A stretch of 64,000 nt of DNA, taken from the NCBI GenBank assembly GCA_036272195.1, contig DATAZE010000049.1, forward strand, positions 62,001 through 126,000, read 5' to 3'. The first letter of the stretch is position 1. Every line of letters begins with the position of its first letter. Of the stretch, positions 25,201 to 35,100 are shown one piece after another. The notes beneath the pieces were generated by a model. That model saw only the letters and a list, made by a program, of their open reading frames with translations, searched no databases and had not been told where the DNA came from. Source of the stretch: DASXHY01 sp036272195. Its GTDB lineage: Bacteria > Verrucomicrobiota > Verrucomicrobiia > Limisphaerales > DASXHY01. Both the position numbers and the translations under genes were made by a program.

Positions 25201-26823
25201 TCATAGTCTGCGGAGCATCTGTAAAGCGTTTCGTTTTTGGAGGCTGAGGTTGACGGTCTGCATCAACTTCAGCGATTCCACCTGTTCGGGCGTGAGAAAG
25301 GCACCCGCCTCCTGAAGGAGCCTGGCGTTCATGTCGGCCTCCTGGTTAAACTGTTGGCTCAGCTCTTCGGGGAAAACCAACGACCGGACAGTGAGGTCCC
25401 CGGTCAGGCCAGAGGTGAGGTTGAGCGGCTCCGCCAGGATCAGCTGAGACAATGCGCTTTGCTGAAAGGCGTTGAGCGGGAAGACTCCCAGTTGCTTGTC
25501 GAACTGCTGGACCAGTGCCCGGGCGGGAAAAGTTTGTTGGCACTCCTCGAATTTCGCAAGTCCCGCTTCTCCCAACAGCAACTGGATCTGGTTCGTGCCG
25601 TCTCGTCCGGATTGAGCTTCGGACTGCGCGGCGGCCTCAGCCGTCATCCTGCCTTCGGCTACCGCCGCCACCGTTTCGAGATTGTTGAGGCCCCAATCAG
25701 CGTCGAGCTGTATTAATTTATCGCTGTCCGCTGGTTCGAGCTTCAACGACTCAAGCAGCGGAGCCAGGCGAAAACGAGCCGCGTCCGCCAAACCTTTGCG
25801 GAGGACCTCCCTGGCGGCGGGATCCTGCAACTTCGCGGACAGCAGTGTGACGGCGGGGCTGGTGGCCGGCGTGGAGCGCTCTGCCGTTCGCCTCGACCGG
25901 AGCTTTTTCAATTCCTCCTGCTGGCTGATTCGGGTCTTGAGAATGGAAGCGGTATCCTGGTCCAGGTCCGTAATCCTGGCTTCCTGCGCCGCGAATTCGC
26001 TCTGCCCCGCGCTCAAAATCTCTTGAGCCGCGGCAAGGTTCCGCGCCTGAACCGAATTCTCATGATATTGCACCGCGAGCAATGCAACCACGCCCGCGCC
26101 TACCGCCAACCTTGCCTTGGTCCATGCCATAATGTTCATCGTTCCTTTTACCAGGGACAGAGTTGACGCCGTCAGCGATGCGCCCTGCACCGCGGTGGCT
26201 GCCACCCTGGCTGCCAACCCGAACGGCGCAGCCTGCGTTCCGCAAGCGCTCATCATTCCGACCATCACCACAGCCGTGACCGTCACGCCTCGCTTCGCAA
26301 ACATTCCCCGCAGCTTTTCCAACGCCCGGCTTACTCGCATCTGCGCCGCTGCCTCGCTTCCACCCATCGCGGCCGCCACCTCCTGGTATTCTTTACCCTG
26401 CAAAAAACGCAGGACGATTGCATCGCGCTCTTTCTCTCTCAGACTGCCCACAAGTTCATTGAGCAGCGGAATCATCTGCTGCCAGGCGTCGCTGGAATCA
26501 TCGCTGGAATGGGATTGGATATAGGCCTCCTGCTCTCGGCGAGCGCGCCGAATCTCTGCCCGCATATGATTTGCAGCCGTCAACCGCGCCGTCTGAAACA
26601 ACCAGCCCGCCAGGACTGTTTTCGGGCCCAAGCTTCGCGCTTTGCGTGCCAGGATTACGAATACCGCCTGGGCAATTTCCTGGGCTTGATGGTGATTGCC
26701 GGCATGGCGCAACGCCGTGGCATACACCATGTCGAGATGCCGCGACACCAGCGTGGCAAAGGCCGTTTCTGAATTTCGCAACGCATATTCCCGCAGCAGT
26801 TCCGTGTCGTCCGACGCCAGCAT
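25201..26823 (-). CDS. Membrane-tethered ECF sigma factor with C-terminal LTxxQ-like domain
   Basis: A 540-residue fused regulator. Residues about 10-95 are sigma region 2 (YALRNSETAFATLVSRHLDMVYATALRH, with FVILARKARSL). Residues 125-180 are sigma region 4 (RDAIVLRFLQGKEYQEVAAAMGGSEAAAQMRVSRALEKLR). A hydrophobic stretch follows (TAVVMVGMMSACG, then RLAVGAGVVALLAVQYHE), taken as one or two membrane segments. The remaining 300 residues are alpha-helical: a coiled coil, a region with LKLEPADSDKLIQL, and an end with AFLTPEQVESLKLMQ, similar to CpxP-like LTxxQ motifs. Topology suggests DNA-binding inside and a sensor outside the membrane; release by proteolysis would be needed to act on promoters. 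It is followed by a paralogue of its tail. Confidence 0.8.
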   Translation of the reverse strand: MLASDDTELLREYALRNSETAFATLVSRHLDMVYATALRHAGNHHQAQEIAQAVFVILARKARSLGPKTVLAGWLFQTARLTAANHMRAEIRRARREQEAYIQSHSSDDSSDAWQQMIPLLNELVGSLREKERDAIVLRFLQGKEYQEVAAAMGGSEAAAQMRVSRALEKLRGMFAKRGVTVTAVVMVGMMSACGTQAAPFGLAARVAATAVQGASLTASTLSLVKGTMNIMAWTKARLAVGAGVVALLAVQYHENSVQARNLAAAQEILSAGQSEFAAQEARITDLDQDTASILKTRISQQEELKKLRSRRTAERSTPATSPAVTLLSAKLQDPAAREVLRKGLADAARFRLAPLLESLKLEPADSDKLIQLDADWGLNNLETVAAVAEGRMTAEAAAQSEAQSGRDGTNQIQLLLGEAGLAKFEECQQTFPARALVQQFDKQLGVFPLNAFQQSALSQLILAEPLNLTSGLTGDLTVRSLVFPEELSQQFNQEADMNARLLQEAGAFLTPEQVESLKLMQTVNLSLQKRNALQMLRRL

Positions 26824-27016
26824 TTACCCTATAAATGTCCGCCCGCGGCCAAAGACAACAGAAATATTTTAAAAAGGGGGCGATTCGTAATTTGGACTCA
26901 TAAAGAATATGCGCGCGAGCCCGATGATGGAGTAGATTGAGTTCGAGTTTGCATTGAATTTTGGCGGAAGGCGGAAGTTAACTCTAAAAAGTGAAAGCTT
27001 GGTGAAAGGATGAAAA

Positions 27017-27412
27017 ATGGAAATTAAAAGAACAGGGTCGCAGCCTTCGAATAAAGGACCGGCAGATTGGTTCACCGGCACGGTGCGCATTGACCCTTTG
27101 TTTCAGGCAAATGCCCCGGCACGTGTGGCAGGAGCGGGTGTCACGTTCGAGCCGGGCGCGCGAACGGCGTGGCACACGCATCCGTTGGGCCAGACTTTGA
27201 TCGTGACCGCCGGCTGCGGCTGGGCGCAACGTGAGGGCGGGCCGATTCAAGAAATTCATCCCGGGGACGTGGTTTGGTTTGCGCCGGGCGAAAAACACTG
27301 GCACGGCGCAACGCCGACCACTGCCATGTCGCACATCGCCATCCAGGAAAATCTCGAAGGCAAAGTGGTTGATTGGATGGAAAAGGTGAGCGACGAGCAA
27401 TACCGCAAATAA
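27017..27412 (+). CDS. Cupin-domain protein
   Basis: A 131-residue single-domain cupin. The first cupin motif GARTAWHTHPLGQTLIVTAGCG (residues 47-68) contains His53, His55 and Gln59 as metal ligands. The second motif HPGDVVWFAPGEKHWHGA (residues 81-98) contains the fourth ligand, His94 or His96. This layout is that of small bacterial cupins related to (R)-mandelonitrile lyase-like and quercetinase-like proteins; the metal-site His-x-His and Gln fit Mn2+ or Fe2+. Reaction unknown. It is followed by a Cys-rich gene 58 bases later on the same strand. Confidence 0.82.
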   Translation: MEIKRTGSQPSNKGPADWFTGTVRIDPLFQANAPARVAGAGVTFEPGARTAWHTHPLGQTLIVTAGCGWAQREGGPIQEIHPGDVVWFAPGEKHWHGATPTTAMSHIAIQENLEGKVVDWMEKVSDEQYRK

Positions 27413-27470
27413 TTTTCGATAATCGATGGCGGCGCGTTTGCACGCGGCACGGGTTGCGTTACCTTTTCCC

Positions 27471-27866
27471 ATGCGTTACCTGGTCAAAGCCCGCATCAAG
27501 CCGGGCAAGGAAAAAGCGCTGCTTCGCGCGATTCATGACGGCTCGCTCGGTCGCGGCTCCATTGCCGGCGACGAATATGTTTACGACATGCAACAGGCGC
27601 GTCGCGGGGAAGATGGCGTCGCGCATTGGGTGGAAACGTGTTTCTGCGCCACGCCGCTGGATGAAGAACGCCCTTACTGGGAAAAATATTTTGAATTGCT
27701 GAAGGTGCAGGACGCGCACAGCCGCAAAAACTGCCGGCATGAGAATGGCAGCGAGCCATGGGCGTGCTCGAATTGCGATTGCACGCGGCGGCTGGAGGAA
27801 CGGTTGCAGGAGAACGGGAAGTCGTTTTTGAAAACGCTGGAAGAGAGCGAGCCGGGCCGCAGCTAA
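27471..27866 (+). CDS. Conserved protein with a C-terminal Cys cluster
   Basis: A 131-residue protein starting MRYLVKARIKPGKEKALLRAI, which resembles ferredoxin-like small domains. The second half contains C57, C59, C88, H90, C99, C102 and C104 (segment CRHENG...PWACSNCDC), a possible zinc or Fe-S site. The start ATG at 27471 is preferred over an upstream in-frame ATG at 27426 because the ferredoxin-like segment begins here. No function can be named. It lies directly after the cupin gene, on the same strand, which may indicate co-expression. Confidence 0.6.
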   Translation: MRYLVKARIKPGKEKALLRAIHDGSLGRGSIAGDEYVYDMQQARRGEDGVAHWVETCFCATPLDEERPYWEKYFELLKVQDAHSRKNCRHENGSEPWACSNCDCTRRLEERLQENGKSFLKTLEESEPGRS

Positions 27867-27905
27867 ACGAGCTCGCAGGCATGGCGCCACCAAACTTTTT
27901 CAGTT

Positions 27906-27969
27906 CGTCCTTTCGGGACTTTGGCTACCTTCGCTCACGACCCGGCTAATTCATGGTTCCTTCGGAACC
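27906..27969. repeat. Small UUCG-type hairpins before the rhamnosidase
   Basis: GTCC-TTTC-GGGAC (27907-27919) and GGTTCC-TTCG-GAACC (27955-27969) are compact GC hairpins in the 261-base gap before the rhamnosidase gene. They look like dispersed short palindromes; no terminator T-run follows. Confidence 0.5.
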
Positions 27970-28127
27970 GAACGCCCTCTGGTCCGCGTCTCACGATTTG
28001 CAATGCGCGCCTTTTTGAATACGTGAAGAAATAACCGTTGTCTTTCTCTCTTTATCGTCATTATTTTCTGAGACGGGCTTGTGGGGACAAGCCGGCATTC
28101 TCAATGCAGCAACCGGACAGGAAAAAT

Positions 28128-30644
28128 ATGCGAAATCACGCTCAACCACGTCTCAGTGTGCCAGCCATTTGGAAATTCTCGGCGACGAGAGTCATTTTCG
28201 CATTGGTAATCACTACGTTTGTTCTTTCGGCCAACGCTGCGGAAGATTTCACCATCCAAAAAGTCTTTCTGACGCCGCGCTTCCATCTGGGAAACACCGG
28301 TATACTACCGGTTCAACCGATTGATTCCGCCGCCTGGATTTCGTATCCGACGGATGTTCGGCTTCCACTCCACGCCGATGTGTTTGGCGGAGGATGGCGT
28401 GAACCGATCCTATTACGCTTTCGCAAACAGTTCGACGCGGGCGCCTCCCCGGTTCGCATTCACGTCAGCGCTGACGAACGCTTTGAACTATTCCTGGACG
28501 GTCAGCGCATCGCGCGCGGCCCCGACAGGTCGGATGTCCAGCACTGGTGTTACGCCACCTATGATTTGCAACTGAAGCCTGGCAGCCATCGCGTTGAAGC
28601 GTTGGTATGGAGCATCGGCCCTTACGAGCCCACCGCGCAGTTGTCCTGGCGGCTGGGGTTCATCCTGAAAGCGGAAGGTGATTACGATGCGCAACTCACC
28701 ACGGGCAAGGCGGCGTGGGAAGTTGGCAAACTGGACGGATATGAATTTGGAAAACCGGTATTCGGAGTGGCTGCGGATTTCACCGCCCACGATTGCGGAC
28801 CGCAATGGAAGGAGGCCGCATACGTCAAAGCGCAAATCATTCGCGGCCCTCTTTCGAGCGGGAACCTTTGGGGCGAGAGCGTTGCCGGCTGGAAACTGTT
28901 TCCCACGGGACTGCCGGACCAACTCGATCGCGAAATCAACGCCGGCCATGCCGTGGCCCTCGGCGATGGCGCGGTGGAACACGATACCATTTTAAGCAAA
29001 GAACAGGCGCAAAATGCGGATTTGCCCAAGTGGCAGGTGCTCATCGAGGGCTATGATCAGGTGGTCATTCCAGCGAACACCGAAAAATTTCTGCTGTGGG
29101 ATCTCGGCAATTATTACTGCGCTTATCCGGAATGTGAAGTGAGCGGCGGAGCGGGCGCAAAACTGGCCTGGAGCTGGGCTGAATCGCTTTACCTGCCCAA
29201 GTCTAACGCCAAAGGGCAGCGCGATGAATTCATTGGAAAAACTTTTCATGGGATGACCGACACTTTTCTGCCGGGCGGAGCGGCCCACCAAAAATTTACC
29301 ACGCTTTGGTGGCGCGCCGGGCGTTGGTGCCTGCTTTCGGTCAAGACGGGAACGGAACCTTTGACCATTCATCGGCTCGCCCTGGACGAAAGCCGTTATC
29401 CCTATGAAAACGAAAGCCGTTTTGACGACGGCGACATGCAGCTTCCCGGGGTGCTGGCGCTGACGACCCGGGGAATCCAGATGTGCTCGCACGAAACTCC
29501 GATGGATTGCCCGTATTACGAACAGCTCAATTATGTCGGCGATACGCGGTTGGAATTGCTCACGGCTTACGCCATAACCCGGGATGACCGGCTGGCGCGG
29601 CGCGCGATTGAGCTGTTTGATTTTTCGCGTTTCAACGGCGGGCTGGTCAACGAACGTTACCCCTCCTATTTGCCGCAACAGTCTTCGACCTATTCCTTGA
29701 TTTGGGCACTTATGCTCAACGACTACGCTTTCTGGCGGAACGATCCCGCCTTTGTCAAAGCGCGGGTGATCGGTTTGCGCGCGATGCTCGAACAGTTTGA
29801 GCCTTACGTAAACAAGGATGGCTTGCTCGAAGATTTGCCCGGCTGGTCGTTCATGGATTGGGTGCCAGGATGGAAAAACGGTGACGCTCCGGATGGTGAC
29901 CGCGGCGTTTCTGCTCTCAACAACCTGCTTTACGTTTATGCGCTGCAGAAGTCCGCTCAAATCGAAGAGTATGCGGGCGAACCTTTGCTGGCGCAGCGGT
30001 TGTTGGCGAAGTCGACCCGCACTGCAGCGGCTGTGCGTGCAATATTCTGGGACGAATCACGCGGACTGATGGCCGACAACCTCGCGCACACTGAGTTCAG
30101 CGAGCATGGCCAGTGCCTCGCTCTGCTCACGGACACGCTCACCGGCGACCAGGCGCAGCGGTGCTTTGACCAATTACTGAAAGCGCCGGACCTTAAGCGC
30201 ACCACGATCTATTTCAGTTTTTACCTGATGGAAACATGGCAGAAATTCGGGCGCGGCGATCTGGTCCTGCAGCGGCTGGATTTTTGGAAGGATTTGGTGA
30301 AGCAGGGACTCAAGACACCGGTCGAGCAACCGGGCGATACGCGTTCCGATTGCCACGCGTGGGGCAGTCATCCCCTTTTCCACCTGCAAGCGAGCGTGGC
30401 GGGGGTTCGTCCCGCCTCGCCGGGCTTTCGCACGGTGCGAATCGCGCCTGAACCGGGCGACTTGCCGAAGATTGCCAGCACGACTCCGCATCCGGACGGT
30501 TTCATTTCTCAGAATCTCGCCTTTTCAAATGGAGGTTGCCGGGGAACTGTCGATTTGCCGCCCGGCATCACCGGAATTTTTGTCTGGCATGGCCAGGAAC
30601 AGAAGTTGAACGGCGGCGCAAATTCAATCGATCTGAAACCATAA
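28128..30644 (+). CDS. Secreted alpha-L-rhamnosidase-like glycoside hydrolase (GH78-type)
   Basis: An 838-residue protein. An N-terminal signal peptide (hydrophobic stretch ATRVIFALVITTFVLSANAA, residues 19-38) starts at the ATG at 28128, which has AGGAAAA upstream. N-terminal beta-rich regions (residues 50-250) are followed by a catalytic (alpha/alpha)6-type domain with MDCPYYEQLNYVGDTRLELLTAYAI near residue 460 (acidic residues in MDCPYYEQ and GDTR) and WSFMDWVPGW near residue 570. The C-terminal beta-sandwich follows. These marks fit GH78 alpha-L-rhamnosidases, which remove terminal rhamnose from polysaccharides or plant glycosides. A short palindrome encoding NTGILPVQP lies near residue 57. 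Substrate is inferred from family only. Confidence 0.8.
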   Translation: MRNHAQPRLSVPAIWKFSATRVIFALVITTFVLSANAAEDFTIQKVFLTPRFHLGNTGILPVQPIDSAAWISYPTDVRLPLHADVFGGGWREPILLRFRKQFDAGASPVRIHVSADERFELFLDGQRIARGPDRSDVQHWCYATYDLQLKPGSHRVEALVWSIGPYEPTAQLSWRLGFILKAEGDYDAQLTTGKAAWEVGKLDGYEFGKPVFGVAADFTAHDCGPQWKEAAYVKAQIIRGPLSSGNLWGESVAGWKLFPTGLPDQLDREINAGHAVALGDGAVEHDTILSKEQAQNADLPKWQVLIEGYDQVVIPANTEKFLLWDLGNYYCAYPECEVSGGAGAKLAWSWAESLYLPKSNAKGQRDEFIGKTFHGMTDTFLPGGAAHQKFTTLWWRAGRWCLLSVKTGTEPLTIHRLALDESRYPYENESRFDDGDMQLPGVLALTTRGIQMCSHETPMDCPYYEQLNYVGDTRLELLTAYAITRDDRLARRAIELFDFSRFNGGLVNERYPSYLPQQSSTYSLIWALMLNDYAFWRNDPAFVKARVIGLRAMLEQFEPYVNKDGLLEDLPGWSFMDWVPGWKNGDAPDGDRGVSALNNLLYVYALQKSAQIEEYAGEPLLAQRLLAKSTRTAAAVRAIFWDESRGLMADNLAHTEFSEHGQCLALLTDTLTGDQAQRCFDQLLKAPDLKRTTIYFSFYLMETWQKFGRGDLVLQRLDFWKDLVKQGLKTPVEQPGDTRSDCHAWGSHPLFHLQASVAGVRPASPGFRTVRIAPEPGDLPKIASTTPHPDGFISQNLAFSNGGCRGTVDLPPGITGIFVWHGQEQKLNGGANSIDLKP
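28296..28312. repeat. In-frame palindrome in the rhamnosidase gene
   Basis: ACCGGTA-TAC-TACCGGT is a perfect 7-bp inverted repeat with a 3-base loop, translated as part of NTGILPV. Its composition resembles dispersed genomic palindromes that encode TGILPV-like peptides. Confidence 0.6.
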
Positions 30645-31109
30645 ACAGAGCTTCGGTTAAAGTGATTGGTAAAATAAATGACGGCTTATTAAAAATGTCT
30701 TCGTCTAGAGCGGTTTAAAAAATACTGTAGCCATTCGGAAGGAAACTGCCGGGAAGCGGTCTTTTTGGTGTTTTGGCGTCGTTTCGGCTCAGTCACAGGG
30801 TTTTTCAATGCTCCTTCGCCGAAGCCTTGCCAAAAACCAAAAATCCTCGCTCCGAATTGGCTACAGTATTTTTTAAACCGCTCTAGTGGCCGAATCCATT
30901 TCCTCAACTACCGCAGGCAATTTTCAGCTTTCGAATCAACGGCGTAAAAAAGGAAGGTGAATGAATCGTCACGGGTGCGGCGGCTTTGACCTGGGCAACA
31001 AAATGCGAAAGATATGATACGCTCTCTCATTACCATTGATTGCCTCGCGCTTAATTTATCCGCGCGCCACCGATGCCTCAGCCAAACTTTCGGCAACTGC
31101 TGAAGATAT
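30645..31109. other. Intergenic region holding the second MITE-like element
   Basis: Between the rhamnosidase and the aldo/keto reductase. About 180 bases are the element at 30706-30885. The remainder (30886-31109) has no gene or repeat that could be supported; the aldo/keto reductase promoter should lie here. Confidence 0.6.
30706..30885. mobile_element. MITE-like hairpin element, copy 2 (176 bp, TA-flanked)
   Basis: The element GAGCGGTTTAAAAAATACTG... runs 30708-30883 with TA on each side (30706-30707, 30884-30885). Its two ends match over about 32 bases with one inserted base, better conserved than copy 1, which suggests that it moved or was copied more recently. Overall it is roughly 80-85% similar to copy 1 by eye, including the inner GCGGTCTTTTTGGT core. 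Small reading frames inside it are not believed. Confidence 0.75.
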
Positions 31110-32054
31110 ATGACAACGTCCAATTCCGCGGGGCTTCGCCTTACGAAATTACCCCTCAAGTCCGGGTCCGGCGCCATACCGGCCCTGGGTTTCGGCACGC
31201 TGATCCCGGACCCTGCCGAAACGAGGAGTGCCGTCACGAATGCATTGAAGGTTGGATTTCGACACTTCGATTGCGCAGAACGCTATCGGAACGAGCGGGA
31301 GGTGGGTGAATCATTGCAGGCGGAGCTGGCCAGTGGAGCAATCGCGCGTGAGGACGTTTTCATCACTACAAAGTTGTGGAATACCAATCATCGCCCGAAA
31401 CGGGTCGGCCCGGCGTTCGATGGGAGTTGCGAGCGCCTCGGAATTCGTTACGTGGATCTTTATCTCTCGCATACTCCCTATGCGTTTCAACCCGGGGATA
31501 ACATGGAACCGCGCGATCAAAGCGGGAACATCATCTATGACAACGGCGTGACCTTGATCGAGACCTGGAGGGCGATGGAAAGCCTCGTTGACCAGGGCAA
31601 ATGCGGAGCGATTGGATTATCCGACGTGGTGCTTGAAAATCTGGTGCCGGTATACGAAGCGGCAAGAATCAAACCCGCCGTGGTTCAAGTGGAATCGCAT
31701 CCGTATCTTCCCCAGACGGAACTGTTGGAATTCTGCAAGCAAAGAGGAATCGTGCTTTTGGCGTTCGCGCCTTTGGGTCACGGAATGCGACCGGGCCCGC
31801 TGGAAGACCCGACGGTTCTGGCCATCGCGCAGCAAACATCACTGACGCCAGCCCAAGTGCTGCTCGCCTGGGGAATTCAACGTGGGACGGCAATTCTCAC
31901 GACCGCGAAAACTTTGGAGCGAGCTCGCGAGAATTATAATATCTCTGAAATCCCGGAAGCGGCGGTGGAGGAGATCAGCCGAATTCAAACCAGACAAAGG
32001 CTTAATTCGGTGACAACGACCGGCGTCCCGGGTTTTATTCCGCGCGGTGGCTGA
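31110..32054 (+). CDS. Aldo/keto reductase
   Basis: A 314-residue TIM-barrel NADPH-dependent oxidoreductase. The catalytic tetrad is visible: D54 in RHFDCAERY, Y59 in AERYRNE, K88 in TTKLWN and H121 in LSHTPYAF. The C-terminal segment with ILTTAKTLERARENYN is the cofactor-binding part (2-phosphate pocket). The AKR fold converts aldehydes, ketones or sugars to alcohols; the substrate is not clear from sequence. The gene converges with hrpA, the two stop codons being 65 bases apart. Confidence 0.9.
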   Translation: MTTSNSAGLRLTKLPLKSGSGAIPALGFGTLIPDPAETRSAVTNALKVGFRHFDCAERYRNEREVGESLQAELASGAIAREDVFITTKLWNTNHRPKRVGPAFDGSCERLGIRYVDLYLSHTPYAFQPGDNMEPRDQSGNIIYDNGVTLIETWRAMESLVDQGKCGAIGLSDVVLENLVPVYEAARIKPAVVQVESHPYLPQTELLEFCKQRGIVLLAFAPLGHGMRPGPLEDPTVLAIAQQTSLTPAQVLLAWGIQRGTAILTTAKTLERARENYNISEIPEAAVEEISRIQTRQRLNSVTTTGVPGFIPRGG

Positions 32055-32118
32055 GCAATGATGAATGCGCAGTCATCGGTCGCGCAAGTGGGTGAGGTTC
32101 GTCATAAGATTATTGTTG

Positions 32119-35100
32119 TTAGGCTGTCTTTTGCACGATCTCCAATTGCTGATCGAGCCGCTTGGCAGAGACCGGCATTGCCGTGCCGAGTTCCTGGGCG
32201 AAAAGCGAAACTTTGAATTCTTCAATCATCCAGCGAAACGTTTCAATCTCGCGCTGCGCTGCTGGTGAAAGCGACGATTCGGCTCGCAGTTTGCTCAACG
32301 CTTCCTCATAGGGCGCAACTTGACGGAGCCGCTCCTGGTCCTTGACCGGATTCAACGCAGCGCGCTCGCTGCGGATGAGCAGGGCTTTCAGGTAACGCGC
32401 AAGATGTGGCAGCCGCACATATTCAATTCGCTCCAAAAAACGTCCCGGCATCAAACGGTCGAGCTCCCGAGCGAGCGGATTAGAAGTTCGCACGACGGCG
32501 GGCGCTCCCAGTTGACTCAAGGAAGAGAGGGAGCGATTGCGGGAAGGCGCCGCGGTTGCAGGGGCTCCGGCGCGTTGCTGGACCTGTTGGCGCAGTTGCA
32601 GCAACGGCCCAAGTCGATCCATGAATTGCATCGCCAATCCAGGCAGCCGTTGCCGTGCTTCCGCCACGGCGCTTGCAAAGGCCGCAGGCGTCAATGCGGA
32701 TAAAGATTCCGCGGGCAGGAGATATCGTTTGAGATGATCGAGGGCTGTCTCGCGCAATTCGGCGCCGTCACCCAAGGGCGCGTAGAGGGCATCGAAACGA
32801 CTCAAGGCGCGCAAATCTTTTTCCAGCCACGCCAGGTCTTTTTGAATGGCCAGCTCCACGAGGCGTTGGACACCGGTTAATGACGCAGCGCGCGCCTGAT
32901 CGGCGGTGCGAAACAGTCGGACATTCACCACGCCTTCGGTAAATTCGATTCCCGGCCACGCATACACCGGCAGAGCCGGGCCTTCGCTCACCGTGATGCG
33001 TTCAGGCAAGTCACCGAAGGTCCAATCGGAAAGGCCAAAACGCTCCCACTGTTGCGCCGCGCGAGTCCATTCCGCAGAGTCGGATTTGAGCGAGGGTTCG
33101 ATTTTGGTCTGCTTCAATTGTTGCTGCAATCCGGCAAGGTCGCGTCCGACACCGAGCGATTTTTTATCGTGATCCACGATCTCGATCCGGGGCCGCAAAT
33201 GCGCCGGCAGGGCATTGGCCGGCCAATCGGTTGCCTTGACGGCGACGCCGAATTTACGATGCAGAAAGACTCCCAAATCCTGCAAAAAAGATTTACCGGC
33301 CGGTTGAAATTCCCGGACAATCTCGATCACCTTCGGCGGAAACGGCATCAGTTCGCGGCGAATGGATTTGGGCAGAGCGCGCAGCAACTCGCTGATCATT
33401 TCTTCACGCAATCCAGGCACGGCCCATTCGACAAATCCCGGTGAGGCTGTTTGCGCGAGCGAGAATGGCAGTTCGATGGTCACACCATCGTGTTCCTCGC
33501 CCGGAGCGTACGCGTAGGCCACGGAGACCGGTTGCCCCGCGACCTGCACGGCGTCGGGAAAAGCTTCAGCGTCGTAGTTCAACAACTGGCCTCCGGCCAA
33601 TTCTTCTTCAGTGATACATAGGCGCTCCTGCGCTCCCGGCTCGCGTAACAGCCGGTTTAATTCGTGCAGGGACGAAACGTCGGTGACGTGCCGGGCATAG
33701 AACGCCGCCAAGGCCTGGTCCAAATCACCCAAAGAATAATGCCGAACTCGCGTGCGCCAGTTCTCAATTTTTTCGCGAATGCTCCGATTGTGCGCGAGGA
33801 ACCGATATTGCGCGGGCAATTCGGGCTTCTTCTCCGCGACTGCCGTCAGCACGCGCACATCATCGCGATCATCCCCTTCCTCGCCGGATTTTCGCGACGG
33901 CAACAGATTCTCCTCAATCAGCGCGGAGCGAATGAAAATGGCGGTTGCGTCCTTCGCGTTGATGTTTCCATAAGCCACTTTGCGGCGCTGAACTTCCAGG
34001 CCGTGCAACGTAACAATCTCCTCCACCAACACATTCCCAGCGGTGGGATTCCAGTGCGGGTTTTGATGCGTGACCTTGCAACAATGCGGCGCGAGTTGAA
34101 AAATCCATTGCGGATCGATTCCCGCGACGGTGCGCGCAAAGAGCTGCGACGTCTCGACAATTTCGCCGGCCACGATCCATTGCGGCTGGTTCGATTTTGG
34201 TTTGGGAGGCGGCTTACTGCCTTTGCGCTGCGTTTTTATTTGCGGTTCACCGCGGGAGTAAAGGGCGGACCCGGGAAACATGGCAACGATCCGATTCCCA
34301 GCCGCCTTATAGGAATTCCGTTCTTCGAAACGCGCGACGTGGCCGATCAGTCCCGCCAGGATCGAGCGATGGATGGCCTCATAAGCGGCGTTGCTCTCGT
34401 TGAGTTTGAGCGTGCCGAGATCTTCCAGCGCGTCGTGCAGTTGTGAATAGACATCCTGCCACTCGCGCATCCGCAAATAGGAAAGAAAGCGCTGCTTGCA
34501 GAACCTCCGCCGCTGGCCTTGCGTCCGGAGCCGGTCCCATTCTTCATGCACGGCGTTCCAAATATTGAGCAATGACAGGAAATCCGATTGCGGATCGGTA
34601 AACTGTTTGTGGGCCGCGGCGGCCGCGTCCTTTTGATCCAGCGGGCGCTCGCGCGGATCTTGAATGCTTAATCCGGCGGCGATGATCAACAATTCCTGCG
34701 TGGCGTGTTCACGCTGCGATTGCAGCAACATGCGCCCGAGCGTGGGATCAATCGGCAGACGCGCAAGGTCCTGGCCGAGGGGCGTGAGAGTGCGCTTTTC
34801 GTCAATCGCGCCCAGTTCCTGAAGCAGCGCGTAGCCGTTCGCAATCGCGCGGGGAGTGGGCGGCTGAACAAACGGAAATGTTTCGATGTCGCCCAAATGA
34901 AACGCTTTCATCCGCAGGATGACTTCCGCGAGATTGGCGCGTTGAATTTCCGGCTGCGTGAAGGGCGATCGCGCATTGAAATCCTCCTCGGAATAGAGGC
35001 GGATGCAAACGCCCGCCTGCACACGACCGGCCCGGCCTTTGCGCTGGTTGGCGCTGCTCTGTGAAACGGGTTCGATCGGCAAACGCCTGACGCGGGTCCG

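Noticed and set aside
30689..30947. Small frames inside the second MITE-like element
   Set aside because: They follow from the palindrome itself: both strands give similar peptides, and the frames are not kept in copy 1.
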